From Dinochytrium kinnereticum (Eukaryota > Chytridiomycota > Chytridiomycetes > Chytridiales > Chytridiaceae), in NCBI GenBank assembly GCA_027604005.1, contig JADGJT010000302.1, positions 1-28,940 of the forward strand: 28,940 nucleotides of DNA, given 5' to 3'. This document shows, one piece after another, positions 1 to 13,885 of this stretch. Each line of letters begins with the position of its first letter. Positions within the stretch are counted from its first letter, which is position 1. Made by a program: the position numbers and the translations under genes. The notes under the pieces were generated by a model. It worked only from the letters and a program-made list of their open reading frames with translations, did no database searches and was not told where the DNA came from.

Positions 1-4
1 TTAT

Positions 5-77
5 GGGCCTGTGGCAAAATGGTTACCGCGCTTGACTACGAATCAAGAGATTGCAGGTTCGACCCCTGCCAGGCTCG
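5..77 (+). tRNA. tRNA-Arg (anticodon ACG)
   Basis: A full cloverleaf can be folded. The acceptor stem is 5-11 paired with 70-76 (one G-T wobble). The anticodon stem CTTGA/TCAAG (31-35 with 43-47) encloses the loop CTACGAA, so the anticodon is ACG, which reads arginine CGN codons after A34-to-inosine editing. The T arm is GCAGG-TTCGACC-CCTGC. The D arm is short, with one A-C mismatch in its third pair. The sequence closely resembles the standard eukaryotic tRNA-Arg(ACG). The internal A and B boxes lie in the D and T arms as usual for Pol III genes. There is no intron and no encoded CCA. Confidence 0.95.
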
Positions 78-79
78 TA

Positions 80-91
80 TTTTTTTTTTTT
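80..91 (+). terminator. RNA polymerase III T-run terminator
   Basis: Twelve consecutive T residues begin three bases after the discriminator base of the tRNA-Arg gene. This is the normal Pol III termination signal. Confidence 0.85.
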
Positions 92-1856
92 GGTTTTTGG
101 AAAAGCCTAGGGTGGGTCCTATTTAGTTTTCTACGACCAAGCCCTCCACCTCACCTCGGTGGGCTTGGCCGCTGTGACGTGGAAAAGTAAGGCCCGTTGA
201 TCGCGTACCTCACTTTAGTGTCTTGTTGTTTCCGAATCTTTTCTTAACTGCACAAACACCTATACAAGCTCTCCCTTAAGACTCGTGTAAAGTGGTTTTT
301 CTGCAAAAACCGTATGCTATTCTTTCTTTTTCGTTTGAGGGGTTTTGGTCCTTGACGTGTTTTTCTGTGCTTATTGATTCTTGTTCGTTATGGGGAGTTG
401 TCGTCAGCCCTTTTGGTGTGCCCGTGCATTCCTCGTGGTGACAACAAAGGGGTAACGGCGAAAGACAATTTGGTACCAGGTTGATAACTGGTCTCGTCTC
501 GGCAGCGATGGCCGTGTTCTGATTTTAATAGATTTTTTGTTGTTTCTTTACTTGATTTCGCTTTTGTATTAATATTTGACTCCTCTATAAAAGGATGAAT
601 TTGGTAAGACAATACAGCTGATGGTATTTTGCTCCTGAGACTAATGCCGAGTTGCTGGTCTGAGTGAGTTCTTCCTGCCCCTGAGTACCTTGATCCCTGG
701 AAGACTCTGGTCCCCATCCACTCCCATCCTTCCTGCAGTGGGGCGAATCCCAATACTACTGCCCACTTGGGTCGAGATTGACACATGGCCACTTGAGCTA
801 CAGGCCGCTAGGGCGTTCTTCTTCCTAGTGGTAAGAACAATGTGAAGTTCACAGCAGCGGTTGATGAGGACCAACCTAACCCAGTCTTGCAACAACACTG
901 AGAGGAGGCCTTGTCAGAGCTGACAACTTCCAATCACACACCTGTACCTATCAACCCAGCATTCACTGTATACCTAGCCCAAATCTTCAATAGGATTGGC
1001 GATCTAGGGCAAACGAGGGAGAGAGAGAATAGATCAAAGTGATGTGTCTAATCGAGCTACGCGTGCACTCAATTGTGTTTTCGCAGATAATGTAGAGATT
1101 GTTTCCCAGCGGTCTTTGAGAAAAAGATCAAGCGACATCTATGTGGGAGATGGAAGGGTGGAAGGTTACTATCAAAGCGATAAGGTGCCTGGTTTTCTAT
1201 GGGCGTTTTTACCAAAAAACAAAATATAACCAATATCATCAGGGGTCTCAGGCAAGAACGAAGGGATTGGAGAAGAGAGTCTCATCTCAGGAACCGATGA
1301 CAGGACAGCAATATTACAGGCCATTCGAAAAAACTCTTCCAGAGACAAACACATCATTACTGACTAAAAACTCTAAGGAGAAAATGGCAAGATTGAATCA
1401 CGGGGATTAAAGCTGGGTTAAATAACTCTGCCTCAAATGAATGTGAGTGAGAACGGACGTGTTATAGCCAAAACGGAAGTTACGAGATGTCTTAAGCAAG
1501 CACAGGGGCCATGCAGTGCTGAAGGTTTAAAATCTACGGGTCATTAAATCCAAAACAAACCAGGGAAATTGACAAAAATTAAAAATTAAAATAAGCAGAG
1601 CGAAAGCCAACAAAGCACGCCCAAGTTTAGAGCCGGCTTATAAGGGGAATTGAGAAACAACAGAAATTAACTAATCGACGGAATTAGCTAATGGAAAGTA
1701 ATTAAAAAGTGTGAGGCATAAAAGATTTCAAGCAGGGGAAAGGGCCATGCCATGTATGTATCCAACCAAAGTTAAAAAAAGATTCAAGAGGTAAATATGA
1801 TGAGAGTAAAAAACTCACAGAACACACTTGGAATCAGGTAGAATAACAAAACCACG
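92..1856. other. Long AT-rich non-coding stretch, no supportable gene
   Basis: Only short ORFs of under about 135 codons occur on either strand, and none shows a recognisable domain or a convincing splice structure. Positions 1540-1800 are A-rich. A good-looking TATA element (TATAAAAGG, 586-594) has no coding region behind it. The right part includes the 3' untranslated region of the zinc transporter on the minus strand. Old degraded repeats are possible but could not be recognised by reading. Confidence 0.6.
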
Positions 1857-4374
1857 TCAATATCTTCTCCTGCACACATCCGGCACCCCACATCTCCCCT
1901 TCTCCCTGCACCCTCCCTGCACCTCAAACTTTTCGTCTTCCCCGGCGCTCTCCTCCTCATTGCCTCGCAAGTTCCCCACAGGTTCAATCTGAAACGTAGC
2001 ATGATGCACTCCAAACTTCTTGACAATCTCCTGCGCACGCATCAACACCTTCCTCTGCACATCCCCACATGTCAGGCTGTGAATCATGGTATTGGATGTT
2101 ACATCATCGCTGATAGGTGATCCCCTGACGTCTTGGCAAGTAGGTGAGGGAGGCGTGCTGCCTCTTGATGAGGCGGCACAAGAGGCGGCGGTAGGAAGGA
2201 GATATCCAATGTGGGCGATAAGGAAGGTCTTGCCTTGAGTGAGGGTCCAGATGTGAAGGTCGTGAACGTCTATGACGTTGGGGATCTCCGTGAGGAGGGA
2301 TCGCTCAATGGCGATCGGATCGATATCGACGGGAGTGGCTTAATTGGAAAGGCAGAGAAGAGGTTAGCATCGAGGTAAAACAATAGAGCGATGGGGTGAA
2401 GGACAAAAGACGCGGTGATGAACGAAAGACCCGCGTCCCAACATTGTGGCAGTAAAGAAAAGTGGATCGGATGATTTAGAGGAAGAGGTTTTGGAGGGTG
2501 AGAGAGGTGCACAAGCATCGGCAGCATGCGCAAAGACGGCGTCTGGCATGAGGAACATACTGCCATAAAGAGTCAGCGTGACACGGTGGAGTCCGAAATC
2601 CCGCCGCATATTCCTGCGCACATTGTCCACACGCCATGCAACTCAGATAGGGGCGATAAATAAAATAGTAAAAGGCAGTGCGATCATCTCCCACGAGACA
2701 CGTCTCAACAATAACAGGAGAGCGGAAAATAAACGAGCGGAACTGGGTGCAGAGATAGATGAAACCTTGGGACTGAAAACTGACAATAATAACTAAACGA
2801 GGTTCGAGAAAAGACTCACCTTCCATCAGAACCCTCAGGCTATTGTTCATGAGGGTCACCGTAGTAAGGATCACAAACACTGAAAACAAGAATGTGCAGA
2901 TGGGATCCACGATCGTCATTTCTGGCCACACCAAAATGATGATAGAGGATATTAGAACGCCTATCGAAGAGATGAGGTCGCCAATCACGTGGATGGCAGC
3001 CGACTGAACGTTGATATTAGTGGGTTGCTGCTTCTTGGGCTTCGGGGTGGGATTGGAGGTCAGGAGGGGTGTGGCCTCGTGCACGCCTACACGGTTTTCG
3101 TTGTTATGGCCATGCCCGTGCTCTGTATGTTCGTGTATATGGTTATCCCCGTGCTCGAGGGCGTGGTCGTCCTCATGTGCACGATCATAAAAATGCCCCG
3201 CCTCCTCGTCATGAGAATCTCCGTGCAAATGGCCAGCATGGGAATGTGAGTGCCCATGATGATGTCCATGCTCACCATGCAGCGTTGCCCCCAGAACCAA
3301 GTTTACCAGAACTCCCACCACAGCCGTCCCACACATGACACGGCCATCAATTGGCTGCGGGTCTCGAACCCTTTGAAAAGCCTCGTAGACAAGGTAGGCT
3401 GTGAGCACCCATATCAGAAAGGTCGACAGGACGGCCCCAAGGATCTCGACTCGAGCGAAACCAAAGGAGTGGCGGATGGTTGGTGGCTTGCGGGCCATAT
3501 ACAGGGCGGCGATGGAGATACCGAAGCCGGCAATGTCAGAGAGAAGGTGGAAGGAGTCTGAGAGGATCGCGAGGGATCCTGCGATACGCTTTAGGTTAGT
3601 ACATTGACGGGGTAGAAATAATACGTGAATAAGACGTTCAGAATGCCAAAGAAAAGGTGTCAGGGTGATGGGCGACTTGTTAGCTGACTGCCTCGCCTCA
3701 TACCGCCTCACCAAACAGCACGAACAAAAACAAAAACAAAGCATAGAGCAATGCAGGAGGTAAAAGAAGATCAAAGGCTCACCAGACCAAATCCCCGCAA
3801 TCAGCTCCACAGCGAAGAACGTAAAGCACAGAACAGTAGCGATCGTCAACTTCCTCAGGTTAGCATCAGCCTCCAGCTCCTCCTCCGTCTTTTCCTTCAC
3901 CGTCTGCATCGGCACCACAGCAGACTGCACCGAGGCTCTCCGTTGGCGACGGGGGACATGCGAGTGCGCATGGCGGGAAGTCAGTGAGTCACCAAGGGAC
4001 AGAAAAGTCTGGGTCGCCAACGTCCTGGGAGGTGTACAGGTGCTGCACTGTGGCTCCACGTCCGGTTCAATCGAGTCAGCGCGATCTTCCCCTTGCGTGG
4101 AGGGAAGCGAAGGGGAAACGGTCGGCGGGTGATGACGGTGCGAATGCTGATGAGCATGCGCATAATGATTGTGCAGCCGATAGTGAGGACGCCCGGCAGC
4201 AGCGACGGCACCATCGGAAGCCAGTGCAGGTGCCCTGGCCGCATCGCTAGTGCTGCCGGTGCCGTGGTGAGGGTGCCGCTGTGTCATCGCTGGAGACGGC
4301 GTCGTCGTCGTCGTCCTCGCTGTTGGGCTGTGTGGTTTGGGCAACGCCTGTCCGGTGGGAGTCACTTCTCCCAT
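1857..4374 (-). CDS. Zinc transporter, cation diffusion facilitator (ZnT/Zrc1 type)
   Basis: Metal/proton antiporter of the CDF (SLC30) family, predicted to move Zn2+ out of the cytosol into a compartment such as the vacuole. Exons 4374-3783, 3578-2820 and 2338-1857 give 610 aa. Intron 1 (204 nt) has donor GTGAGC, a perfect TACTAAC branch site (complement of 3595-3601) and CAG. Intron 2 (481 nt) has donor GTGAGT and rejoins at LMEA/TPVDID. Each half carries the H-x3-D zinc-site signature: SFHLLSD (H208, D212) and IHVIGD (H394, D398), the HD-HD pattern of zinc-selective CDFs. A very His-rich cytosolic loop (about 298-355) separates them, and a second His cluster lies in the long N-terminal extension. 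The C-terminal domain has VHDLHIWTLTQG and KKFGVHHATFQIE, typical of the family, with an insertion between them. Substrate is inferred from these motifs; localisation is inference. Confidence 0.93.
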
Positions 4375-4665
4375 TGAATATTCCAGACAGCCCGTGGAAT
4401 ATTCCCAGAAACATTCCGCTAGGGGAGGATTTCAAAGCAAAAAAGGCGTGACTGGCGGCTGTTGATTGGGCGGAAATACAGATCGCCTTCTATTAAAATC
4501 AGGTGCTCCCACATGATCCCATATCCCCAGCTGTGCTGAACAGATGCCGACGCGCACGCAGGGCGAGGACAATACCTAAAATAATGCTGCTGCTTTTATT
4601 TCGGGTTGAAGCGCCGCGCGGCATTCCCCGCGTCATCCATTTCTCTGAGGAGCACCAAAAACCCC

Positions 4666-7218
<2,553 letters not shown>

Positions 7219-9511
7219 GATGTTTTATGGAGGTCAGACAGCTGAGCTATCTATACCCCAATAAATAACTCTACCCCTGCTTAACGAGACTATCAGCAGG
7301 GAAAATACGGTTCCCTCGCAGTGACTTCAGTGAGAAAGGTTATGTCAGCTCTGTTTGAGCGATCGCGCTGGTTATTTCCTTCCGCTGAAAGTGAAACAAT
7401 TGTGAACACTCATGACTGGGACATTGATTGGCGTTCGGCATTGTGTTGATCGGTTGGTGGTCACCATTGTAGGCTGGGGATTATTGCCACCAGAAGCCGG
7501 TGGAAAGGCCCCTCCTTTTTCTGATTGGGACACCATTCCAAGATCAGAACTGTGACGAGGCGAATGGTCATCATGCATTCTGTGGATTTCTCCTGGGATC
7601 GCACCGCTTTATTGAGCTTCAAAAAAGAGACAAACAACCAGGCTGTGGAATGCTTTCCTCAAAGTATTCAACACTTCCAGCATTCTCCGTATTTTGAAAG
7701 ACCTTCAAAAAAACCTTATGGCCTCGGGAAACCCCTCCGCATATTCGCCTCCGCAGTATGCCGTCTATCACAACATCTCACATGCCCTTCCTTCTTTCGA
7801 ATTGCTGAGCTCAGTCGGCTTTGCAAGCATGCCTAACTTGCGCCATGTCGCGATAAATGAAACCCGTTAGAGCCTCCTCGGAAGATGGTTGGTCTTCCAA
7901 AGTATGGAGAATCGCGGGGATTTTTATGACGCGTCAACATGGCAGCTATGCTATCCATTGCATGACCAATTTTTTTTTTTTCTTTCATGGAGATGATACC
8001 GAATCGTTCGTGGTAAGGATGCCTAGCGAGAGCGCTAAAAACATCTAGAGACGTTAAGCAAGTAAGAGGTGGAGATGGCACCCCAAGTCTTATTTTTTTT
8101 TTTTTTGATCGCGCCTTATGATTCTACCAAATATGCAGGAACCTTTTCTTTCGCGACAGTTCGACTTAAACAATAAGCAGCAGGTTGAATAACTGACAGG
8201 GCAGGCATATCATGAAGCCATTCAATACATCAAAAGACGTCCAAAGGGTTGCCAGCATGATCAATGAGGGTGGCAGTAGCGCGGATGGACTGCTGGAACC
8301 ACGTAAAGCCCACAACTCACTACACCAGTAACACCCCCAGGACAGCATTCTTCTTTCCGTGACTCTTTGTTCCAACCTATCCCCCAAGTACGCAAAAGCA
8401 CACGCTATGGCAAATGTGAACGCGGTCGCTCTGTACCCGTTATCCCCCGTGCCCCGGTCATAGTTTTTGGTTTGGAAGCCTGGTCAGGGTGAGGCAGACC
8501 CATACACAAAGCTCACGTAGAAAGGGAAGGTCATGGGCTTTAAGTCATAACTGTCGTCTTGGGACTTGACGACCTTTTCTCGAGCAGATTGGGCTATGGA
8601 GCCAACGCGCAATATCGTTAGACTTACTTACAGCTCCATCGAGCTCCTTGTGAAGGGCTCGACCTTTCTCCAGAGATATTTTTGTTCCAGCTGCGCGGGA
8701 TGCAAAACAACTGGCAAGGACGAGCAGATCACCAACTTCAAAGATGATGGTCTGGAACGAAACTGAGGGCATAACGATAAAAAAAAGGAAACGCACGGCG
8801 ATCAAGCCATACAATCGAACCCGCTAAACTATTTATGGTTTAACAATAGGACCGATCGGGTTGAGTGAAAGAACAACGGCGGCCCCTCGGGGTCTGAGCG
8901 TCTGGGTCATGGCTTCAGTGCGTGTCCTCACTCGACAATGGCCTCGATTCCTGCTTGGCCGGTGGCAAAGATCTTTCGGGGTGCGCCAAAGCACCAAAGA
9001 AAGAGGAAAGTTGGCCCAGTTGTTTCTCTTAACAAACAGACTGCTGGTACCAACATGGCTCTAACCAGCTTCATATCGAGCAGCAGATGCGATGACCGTG
9101 CCGTTCGAAGGACGTAAGTTCTGTGGGGGTTTCATAGGTGCAGTGGCAAGCAGCAGCCAAAGTCAAGGAATGCTGATCGATCACGAACGTGAACAAAAAA
9201 AACAAAAAACAAAAACAAAACCAGGACCTAACTTCCAATTTGTGGCTCAATTAATCAAGAGAAATGCAGATAAACCAAGAGTTGCATGCACAGTAGAAAG
9301 AAACAGAAAGGAAAAAGGGTCATGAAACATTTACAAACTTGCGGGAAGACAGGATGGCATAAACACAGGAAATATATAATAACAGGAGAAAAAAAAAATA
9401 AATCGAGAAGAACCTCGCTATCCTCATCAATAAAAACAACAATCGCAGGGAAGACAATATTAAAAGAAAAAGGATCAGAAAAAAAAAAAAAAGAAAAGGG
9501 AAAAAGATCAC
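7219..9511. other. 2.3 kb gap without a firm gene
   Basis: This lies between the start of the KA1 kinase and the stop of the acidic protein gene, both on the minus strand, so it should hold the kinase promoter and the other gene's 3' region. T/A runs occur at 7970-7981, 8092-8106 and 9389-9400, and much of 9190-9511 is A-rich (a minus-strand T-rich tail after the stop at 9512). ORFs are all short. The only part with coding character is a possible spliced gene around 8517-8762, listed separately. Confidence 0.5.
8517..8762 (-). other. Possible exons of an unrecognised small gene
   Basis: Two stretches look like exons. The first (8762-8632) follows a pyrimidine-rich tract ending CCCTCAG, is open with residues such as TIIFEVGDLLVLASCFASR, and ends at a strong donor GTAAGTAAG. 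The second (8593-8517) follows CATAG, reads SAREKVVKSQDDSYDLKPM in one phase, and ends at TAC before GTGAGC. The frame joins only if the second of the two overlapping GTAAGT donors is used. Neither a start exon nor a final exon could be fixed, and no protein family is recognised. Treat as a hint only. Confidence 0.2.
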
Positions 9512-12500
9512 TCATCCATCCATAACACAATCCCCATCCCCATCCTCCTCCACTCGAACAATAAACCCCCCTCCATCAAAAGTACCACCCCAGCCTACTC
9601 CAACTCCATCCCCACCTATCATCCCTTTCCAACTATCCGAACCATCCCATCCCGTCTCAGACCCCCAAGATTGCAAAGGCTGAGCAACGGAGGCAGTAGG
9701 ATACGATAACGATGAAGAAGAAGACGAAGCAACGACCTCAAAGGAAGAGATCTGAAGAGCAGATCCACCTTGGCGAGGCTCCGAAAAGGGGACAGACGTG
9801 ATGTCCTGCTCCTTACGCACCTCCTCACGAGCCTCCCCCAGGGATGAATTGGGTGCAGCGATATAAGGTGGAGGGTCAACAGGTCCCGATGGTGACGGCG
9901 AAGGACCCTCCGCGGTCTCCCCATCCTCCCCCTCCTCCTCCTCCTCCTCAACTTGCACAACCTTCCTCGGCCGTCTCGTCCGTCCTTCCTCCTCAATAGT
10001 CGAAGAAGAGGAAGCTTGAGTCATAGGCGCAATGGCTCTACCGATGTAAGGGGGCAGTGGCTCCGCATCCTGCTGCTGCTGCGATTCCGTCGCTGAGCCA
10101 GTCGCCGTTACAGTTGCACCAACCTCTCCAGAACCCTTGGTTTCGTCCGAAAAGTCGAAAAACTCTTCATAATCCAGTCCGGGCGGGGCATCACCAGCTG
10201 AAGACGACCACCCAGCGTCAACAATGGGCCCAAGCTCATCCGTCTCAATATGGAAGGCAGAAGAGTCACTCCACTCCATGTCGGCCAAAGGCTCGGCGGA
10301 GGACAAGTGAGAAGCAACGGGGGCTGTTTGATTTGACGTGGCGATCGGCAACGTCTCGTCAAGATACGGCGGAAGCTCGTCAAAGTAGTAAGCTCCGTAA
10401 CCAAAATCTCCTGGGCCTGCCGTGCCACGTTGCTGTTGAGCAAAAAGCGACCCACCAAACGCCTCGGAGGCGACCTGCGCAATGGTGTTAAGCGCTGCAC
10501 TGGGGCGCTGTGGGTGAATGGATGTGGTAGATGCAACGTGGAAAGAGGGTGGAGGTCCTTGAGCTGCGGTAAAGGAGTTCGGAGTAGAAACGTTGCAGGT
10601 CGTCGTCGACGCCATCAATGCCATAAACTTTTTGGCATCAGTGAGGGCGTCAAGAATGTCATTGTCAGCAGCAGGGTTGTGGAGTTCTACGTCAGTAACA
10701 GGGTTCTGAGGTGCGGACCAGCCGCCCAAAACCTGCTGCTGTTGCGGTTGCTGTAGCAAGCCTGCCCCAACCTTAACCTCGTCTCCATCCGAGTCATCAT
10801 CAACCAAGATCATCTGTTCAAACAGCTCCCTTGGCAGCTTCTCGTCATCCATCAGCCAAGCAATCTTCTCCGCCTCAGTGGGCGGCGCTGTGGTAGTTGC
10901 GTAAAAGGGTGGGGGGGCCTCCCCTCCAGGAAACGTCCGACTGGTATGATAACTCTGTAGCAGCTGATGTTGCTGCTGAAGCTGAAGCTGTTGCTCCATG
11001 ATAAGCATCATCATGTATTGCTGTTGATGCTGAAGGTCGATAGAGAGCTGAGAGGGAACGTCAATGGAATTCCGAGTTGGAGGCGGCGGAGGTTGCATGC
11101 CAAAAGGAAAGTAATCAGACGAAAGATCGTGATGAAAGTGCGATGGATCATCCTCAGGCGGCAGAAGATCGTAATCCAGTTCAAGGTCTGTCTTATTGAC
11201 CTTTGAGGAGTCCAACTGATCATCTCCAACGGGCCCACGACCATCTTCCAGATCCTCATCGTCATCAAAGGAATCTTCGTCGTCCTCCTCCCCCTCATAA
11301 TCTTCGTCCTCATCGTCAAATAGATCCTCCAAGGGTTCCATGCCAAAAGAGTCTTCATGGTTTTCCCCCCCAAATCCCCCCCACCCACCGAAAGCAAGCC
11401 CTCTGTTCGATGGGAGAGATGATGAGATGCTGCGCTCATGAGGACCCGCAAGCGCCGGCATAGACGCCCTTCTACGATCAATAGACCGAGGAGCCGGAAG
11501 GTTCAACGGCGCAAAGTTTGACGGGACGACGGTGGGAGGGGCTTGAGACAGGTTGACATTGACCTGAGGAATAGGCATCGCACGGGACGCCAACGCGCTA
11601 GCAGAGGGGGAAAATCCCCTCGATGTCGTTTGTTCAATCTGCGAGGCCCTTCTTCCCTTCCGAGCCGTTGCTGACGTTGCGGCCGTCACTTGCTTTGTCA
11701 AAGGGGCCGACGCAGGAGTGAGTGAGTTCTTTCGAAACGATGAAGCAAACGACGACGAGTTCAGAGACTTTGATAAGAGGGACGAAGGCGCTGGCGAGGG
11801 AGCCTGAAGGACCGACGACGCCAGCCCTCCGCTCCTGGTGAACGAGGACTGCGACACTGGTTTTGGCAGCAACGTCCCAGGCAACCCAGCTGAAGGCGCC
11901 CCATTCGAGTCTCTGATGATGAGCATAAGCTCTACAAACTCTGCATGAGTCCACTTGCTCGCAAAAGTGTCCTTGGCTCCGGCAAACTTATCTCTGAGCT
12001 CCGTCGAGACCCAGACGGTCCATTTTGAGCCTTTCGGTGCGGCGGACCTCGCTCGCTTGACCAGGCTCGCGGGAAGACTGGATTCAGAGTAGGGAACGGA
12101 AGAGTCGGTGTGCTGGGAGCGGACGTAGCCCCACAGGAGGTTGACGAGGCCGTCAAGGCAGTCGTCGAACGGGTTTGAGAAGCGGTTGCGGTGGTCCTGT
12201 TGCGTTAAGATGCCAGTTAGTTGACGGGTGAATGAACGGGATGAAGGCAGATGTAACTGATCCAAAGAAGAGCGCATGGCCACCCACGGAATGCATGCTG
12301 TGGGTGAGGAGGCTCCATTGATTGGGGGGCTCCACATGAACCGACAGTTCCCGCCTCCGCCGATGACACCATCGTGCAAACCTCAACCCCCACAATGGGA
12401 GCCAGAGACTAGAAAAGAGAAAAAAGGAGGTGGAGGGACTCACGCTGGCCAGCTTGAGGTTATGGCGCTGAGATCGGATGGACGGATCAATCGAGGGATC

Positions 12501-12563
12501 GGTGGCGGCACTGGCCAGCACGGACGGTGCAGGGTGGTGGTTGTGACGGGAGATGGCAGACAT
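9512..12563 (-). CDS. Acidic, Gln-rich protein of unknown function
   Basis: Two exons (12563-12444 and 12196-9512) give 934 aa. The intron is 247 nt with GTGAGT, a CTAAC branch site and CAACAG. The first ATG of the open frame is at 12563; the frame runs upstream to 12644 without an ATG. No domain is recognised. The most protein-like part is residues about 41-143, with LWGYVRSQ, WTVWVSTELRDKF and WTHAEFVELMLIIRDS, which looks like a small folded helical unit. The rest is low complexity: a Ser/Pro/Ala region, a long Asp/Glu run, a Gln/Met tract (LQLQQQHQLLQ) and further acidic stretches. Two LPPY motifs and one PPPY motif sit in the C-terminal half, the kind of short sequence bound by WW domains. 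The composition resembles transcriptional or signalling scaffolds, but that is only inference. It is divergent from the RGS gene across a 1.3 kb intergenic region. Confidence 0.8.
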
Positions 12564-13885
12564 GACGGCGGGGGGTGCAGCGATCGTTCTCGGTTGTCTC
12601 GAGGAGGAGAGAGACGGCTGCCGAGGGCGTTGTGGTGGAGTCAAGGTTCAGCACCAGCAAAGAAAGAATAATGCGACCTCTTTGCTTTGGGATATTGAAA
12701 TATCCCGCGGAACCTTCCAGCCGCAAGCACACCCAGTGCTCCCTTGGAGCGTGAATGTTCGCACAAATATCTGCGGATCCCTTCGGCAGCTTTCGCATAA
12801 TCCAATGAATATCTGCAAAGCAAAATCCTTCGCTCTGGTGCGACTTCAACAGACGCTGCCTTGAGCCGTTGACACTCCGTCGAGCGCCTGACGGTTGGTT
12901 TCGGGCGAAGGAAGGATCCGCCGAGGCGTGTCTGATGACGCCGTCACATGCAGGCGCAAGAGGGCCCTCGTTCTTTGGCGACTTGAAAGGAAGGAGCACC
13001 GAGTCGCCAGACGAAGAAGTAGCGGCATTCATCGGAATGGTTATTTTTATCCTGATGGACAACGACGGCCTCAATTCCGCTGTGAACACGATAAGATGAC
13101 CGGAATGGTCCCTGGCGAATGCTAAAGTCAGAGCTCTAAAAACAAATGGCAAGCTCTGCTGTGAAGAGGTGATGGTTGGTTGAACTTTTTGGGGCGGCAA
13201 CATTGACGGGTCTGGCTTCTGCGGCGGTTAAGGGCGGGCAGCGACTGTGAAAGTTCGACTGAATCTTCAAATCGTACAATAAAATATGTGAAGGGAAACT
13301 CAGATGGATGCATGCGTTTAGCGCCGAGGATGTCTGGCGAATACTCTTAGGGCACTGAAAAGGAAAAGTGCGCGGCTATCGACGGGTTCCTGCTGGGAGG
13401 TTGGGCAGCTGCCAGGTTCAACAAAGGACTCGTGCAGCTGCGCCTGGTGTTCATTGTCACGTCCAGCTTCTTTACGCATGGCTCAAATGAATCGTGACTT
13501 CTGAAGGCAGCCAACGTGTCCAAACGCGCTGGCCAAGGCCCGATGGGGTGAAGAAAGAGTTCCTGTTTGAAGCACTGCAGAAGTTCTTGACCCCGCAGCA
13601 ACAGCTGCTGGAAAACGTGTGATGTGGAGATTTGGGTCGGGATGGCGCGTGTCGAGTCTTGATCGCGTCGACAGCGCATGGCCCAAGGGGTGCCGTCGCG
13701 GATGCGTCCCGCTCATCATCACTCGCCTGACGAGGGGCCTTGAAAGCCAAAACGCGTTGTGGTCGCTGGAAAACATGATCCCACGTCGCGTTGTGTATTG
13801 GAGCGACGATCCCATTGTTCAGAGGACCCCTTGACAATGAATTGGTCAAACCGCATCGTTGCATTCAAACTCACGCAGCGCATTG
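12564..13885. other. Divergent intergenic region
   Basis: This 1.3 kb lies between two divergently transcribed genes and presumably carries both promoters. Overlapping ORFs of up to about 240 codons on both strands lack domains, splice logic and clear coding bias, and look like chance products of GC-rich sequence. No firm regulatory motif was identified. Confidence 0.5.

Noticed and set aside
586..594. TATAAAAGG, a strong TATA-box match
   Set aside because: No gene, exon or RNA follows on the plus strand within a sensible distance.
8909..9063. Plus-strand ORF starting MASVRVLTRQWPRFLLGRWQ, resembling a mitochondrial leader
   Set aside because: It stops after 51 codons and no downstream exon with protein character could be joined to it.
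12564..12644. N-terminal extension of the acidic protein to 12644
   Set aside because: The codon at 12644 is TTG, not ATG; the first ATG in frame is at 12563.
12487..13203. 238-codon minus-strand ORF in the divergent intergenic region
   Set aside because: It overlaps the start exon of the acidic protein gene in another frame, has no recognisable domain, and competes with equally long ORFs on the other strand.
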